Assembly (NCBI GenBank): GCA_032207245.1 | Contig: CM063509.1 | Span: 10,202,085-10,266,084, forward strand | From: Pardosa pseudoannulata | Taxonomy: Eukaryota; Arthropoda; Arachnida; Araneae; Lycosidae | Direction: 5' to 3' | DNA: 64,000 bases | The notes under the pieces: generated by a model | Told to the model about the DNA's origin: nothing | Database searches by the model: none | Seen by the model: the letters and a program-made list of their open reading frames with translations, nothing else | Made by a program: the position numbers and the translations under genes | In this document: positions 61,272 to 64,000 of the stretch, one piece after another | Layout of the letters: each line of letters opens with the position of its first letter | Position numbering within the stretch: the stretch's first letter is position 1

Positions 61272-63933
61272 TTAATCTTATTTGCAGAATGGGAAAGTTA
61301 AAACTGTTGACTAATATGTATAACATACATATCATATTTTTACCTTAATATATATATATAAATTCAGACAATTCTTAGAAAAATCATCCTATTATAAAGA
61401 TTTTCAAAAATTAGTTGAATGAAATATTGTTTTTGTGTATGACTAATTACGATAAAATTTAACTTTTCTTTTTTTACAACTTCTTCTGTTTGATAGGGTT
61501 ATGTTAAAATTATTCGTATGTAAGCTCCATGCAACTCTAAAGTTTGATCTGGTTTATGTATCGTTTAATTTTTTTTTTTTTTTTAAACTAAAGGGGGGGG
61601 GATTGGTTTAATTTTATACTTTAAAATTAATTTAATATTAGTTTTGAAATATAACAAAATGTGTATTTTACTTCAAAATTTGCAAATGTGGCAAAAAAAT
61701 TGTCATATACAATAACTTTTTTTTAAAATCCTTTTTGTAACAGTTCTGTAAATCATTTTTTTCCTCTTTAAGTTTGAAAAACAAGTTGAATTCTGTTTGA
61801 TAATTAAAATAAAAAAATGCTTAAAAGAAATATTCTTTAATTAAAAAAAGGAATTTAAATATTCGTAACTTATTGTTTCTGCCATATTATTAATAGTGTT
61901 ATCAACAAGGAAAGTTTCAATCGTAAGAATATCATTTAAATTATTATACTTTATTTTCTTTGGATAGTTTGAATATTTTCATGTCTTATTAAAAATTAAT
62001 ATGAAAGCTGCTCTTTTTGACTGTAACACATACACACACACATATATATATATATTATATGTAAATTTTTTTCTAAGATTTAAAAAAATGAAATATTGTG
62101 AGGGAATTCTTTGACAATGTCCCTGAAATGTCAAGAGATGTCCTGAGACAACCTGTATAATCAGTTTAATTATCTTATTATGTAAACTTAGACGTTTATA
62201 ATGATAACAAAATTTTCAGTTTGATTTTATATTTTAAAGATTCCTACCATTTTTCTATATTTTTCATTTTAATAGTATTACTACTCAAAATATCATAGAT
62301 TTCTTTAATGATTATATTTTCATTATTATTTTTTTTCTCCGAAGTGACATTAGCAGTTATTGCCACAAATGTGTTCAGATGTCTTAAAACAGGTCTTTCA
62401 AAATTGTCGTGTGTGTTTATACACATGCATGTATATCAATTAGTATGAAGACTTTCTTATTCTTAAATAATAAAAATACTTAATCCAAAGGTTTTGATTC
62501 AGATGTCTCCGTTCTAAAAATAAAACAAAAACTTATCCTGTTATCTAGAAAATTGTGAATTGTAAAATTTGGAGGAACTATAAAATTATGCTCTTGAGAT
62601 AGATCCATGTTAAAGAAATTTAGCATTTTATTAGATCCAATATCTTTCGAATTAATATAAATTTCTTTTATGCAAAATTATTTACTTACAAATATTGCTT
62701 AAATATTAAAATGTTAATTTGTAAAATTAGGGAAAAAAATTATGATTTCAGAGATCAAAAGTTATAAAAAATAAACACCCTAAATATTTAATGTGCCTCA
62801 TGCAGCCAAAAGTGTCCTTAAATTTACAAGCATATGCAGTTACAAACATTCTGCATAACGTTATCTACTGATGTTCTGGAACCAATCATTTTTATACTAA
62901 CATACTACCGAAATAGAGGTTCAGGTGATGCAAATCCTAATTTTGGCTGCATATACATTTCAAGTTAATATGGATTCTAAAACCTCAATCTTTTAAAATT
63001 TTAAAAGTTTTTGTTTATGTAAAATAAGTTGTTTTCATGAGGTATTTTCTAATTTTAAAAGAACAAATGCATAATAATAAATGCCTATTTATTGAAAGTA
63101 ATGTCAAATGCACAAGTGACATTTTATAGAGCTATTTTTCAGGAAAAGAGAAAAATCATCCTGTGGGCTGACAAATTGTACATTTTTTCTTGTTGAATTA
63201 ATACTGCAGGACAATTAATTTAAGTCAATAGCTGACCTGTATAAAAATAAAAGAAAATTATTTTGATATATAATGTATGTATGTATGTATATGTATTTTT
63301 AATTTTTTCTGTAAATTTTATTTTAAATGAATATACAGTTGTCAGTTATATTCAAAATATTGTTTTATAAAAAAGAGAGTTAATTTTAATCTTTTATTAT
63401 AAATGAGTATCCAACCTATTTTTTCTCTAGTTTCTAAGTTCACTTTATATATATTCTTTGATACAAGAGCTTAAATATATAATTAAATTGATTTTTTACC
63501 AAACATATTCCATAAGGAATATGATTAGTTGTCAAACTCTAACAACTGCATTTAGTTAGACTTATCTATTACAAATGCATATTCAAAATAATAAATATGC
63601 AATAAGTTTGACTGTGTTATTTATGAAGTGAATAGTATGCAATTTATCTGTAACTTGTGTTTTGGGGTTTTTGTTTTTAAAATAAATTTTGTATATATAA
63701 AATACAGTTGTGTTTGCATAAATTTAATATTTTAGTCACATTCTGTAATCTCCGTTACATATTTGATGGCTTGCTGATATTTTTCTTCTTTTTTTCAAAA
63801 TGTACTGCAGTAGAGTTTGTAAAAATTTTACAATGTGGGCCTATTTGCGTTTTAAAAATATAGTGTGGTTGTTTTTGATCTTTTAGTGATCTAGTCCAGC
63901 TAGACCATTCCATAAATCCATAAACATGTAAAG
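61272..63933. other. Downstream AT-rich DNA, no gene seen
   Basis: It contains T16 and G8 runs near 61569-61600 and (CA)n(TA)n at 62029-62055. No coding support. Confidence 0.5.
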
Positions 63934-64000
63934 CAGGGTTGGAAAAAAATCGTGATTTAAAAAAAAAAAATCAAAATAATCAGATTTATTTGATTTAATT
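63934..64000 (-). mobile_element. hAT element, second copy of the 10128 family, cut by window edge
   Basis: CAGGGTTGGAAAAAAATC is identical to the first 18 bases of 10128-10831, followed by the same atcagattt..tttgattt pattern. Confidence 0.75.

Noticed and set aside
1..64000. CRISPR arrays, operons, phage or viral genes
   Set aside because: Repeats are microsatellites or eukaryotic transposons, the only real gene is spliced, and no viral or prokaryotic gene pattern appears.

Overview
This window looks like nuclear DNA of an AT-rich metazoan, most probably an arthropod and perhaps a spider or other arachnid. The grounds are long AT-rich introns with GT..AG borders, many microsatellites, degenerate mariner, hAT, pogo/Tigger-like and piggyBac-like DNA transposons, and a tRNA-derived SINE with a CCAAAC-type tail. 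The species assignment is inference from style and not proven by any single sequence. Nothing looks bacterial or viral: there is no operon, CRISPR array, rRNA or intact tRNA gene.

One host gene dominates. Fourteen exons on the + strand between 7406 and 47125 join, with every junction in phase and every intron GT..AG, into a 572-residue WDR26 (LisH, CTLH, then seven WD40 blades), the Gid7-like subunit of the CTLH/GID E3 ubiquitin ligase. The putative promoter at about 7060-7180 has a full palindromic CRE (TGACGTCA) and three CCAAT boxes in both orientations. Between it and the AUG lie three tiny uORFs and an in-frame open stretch that contains a CUG in strong context, a possible alternative N terminus.

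Layout: 1-7059 is upstream intergenic DNA with a SINE head fragment, a broken mariner transposase carrying a nested hAT-type MITE, SINE and LINE-like tails and a second small hAT-type MITE. 7060-47125 is the WDR26 promoter and gene; its introns hold most of the mobile elements. These include a hAT derivative with a hATC fragment and a perfect 8-bp target duplication, three elements with 6-bp duplications (one nested in a Tigger-like MITE with perfect 16-bp TIRs), a CAGGGTTCCCAC element with a 5-bp duplication and its relatives, four SINE bodies and a second mariner remnant. 47126-64000 is T-rich, AT-rich DNA with no convincing coding sequence; its first part should be the WDR26 3' UTR, with several AATAAA candidates. 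It also holds one CAGGG-family element, a 320-bp piggyBac-like MITE and the start of another hAT copy at the right edge.

I did not find a novel multi-gene system. The most useful observations are the possible CUG-started WDR26 isoform with its uORF cluster, and a set of nested insertions whose boundaries and target duplications can be read to the base.
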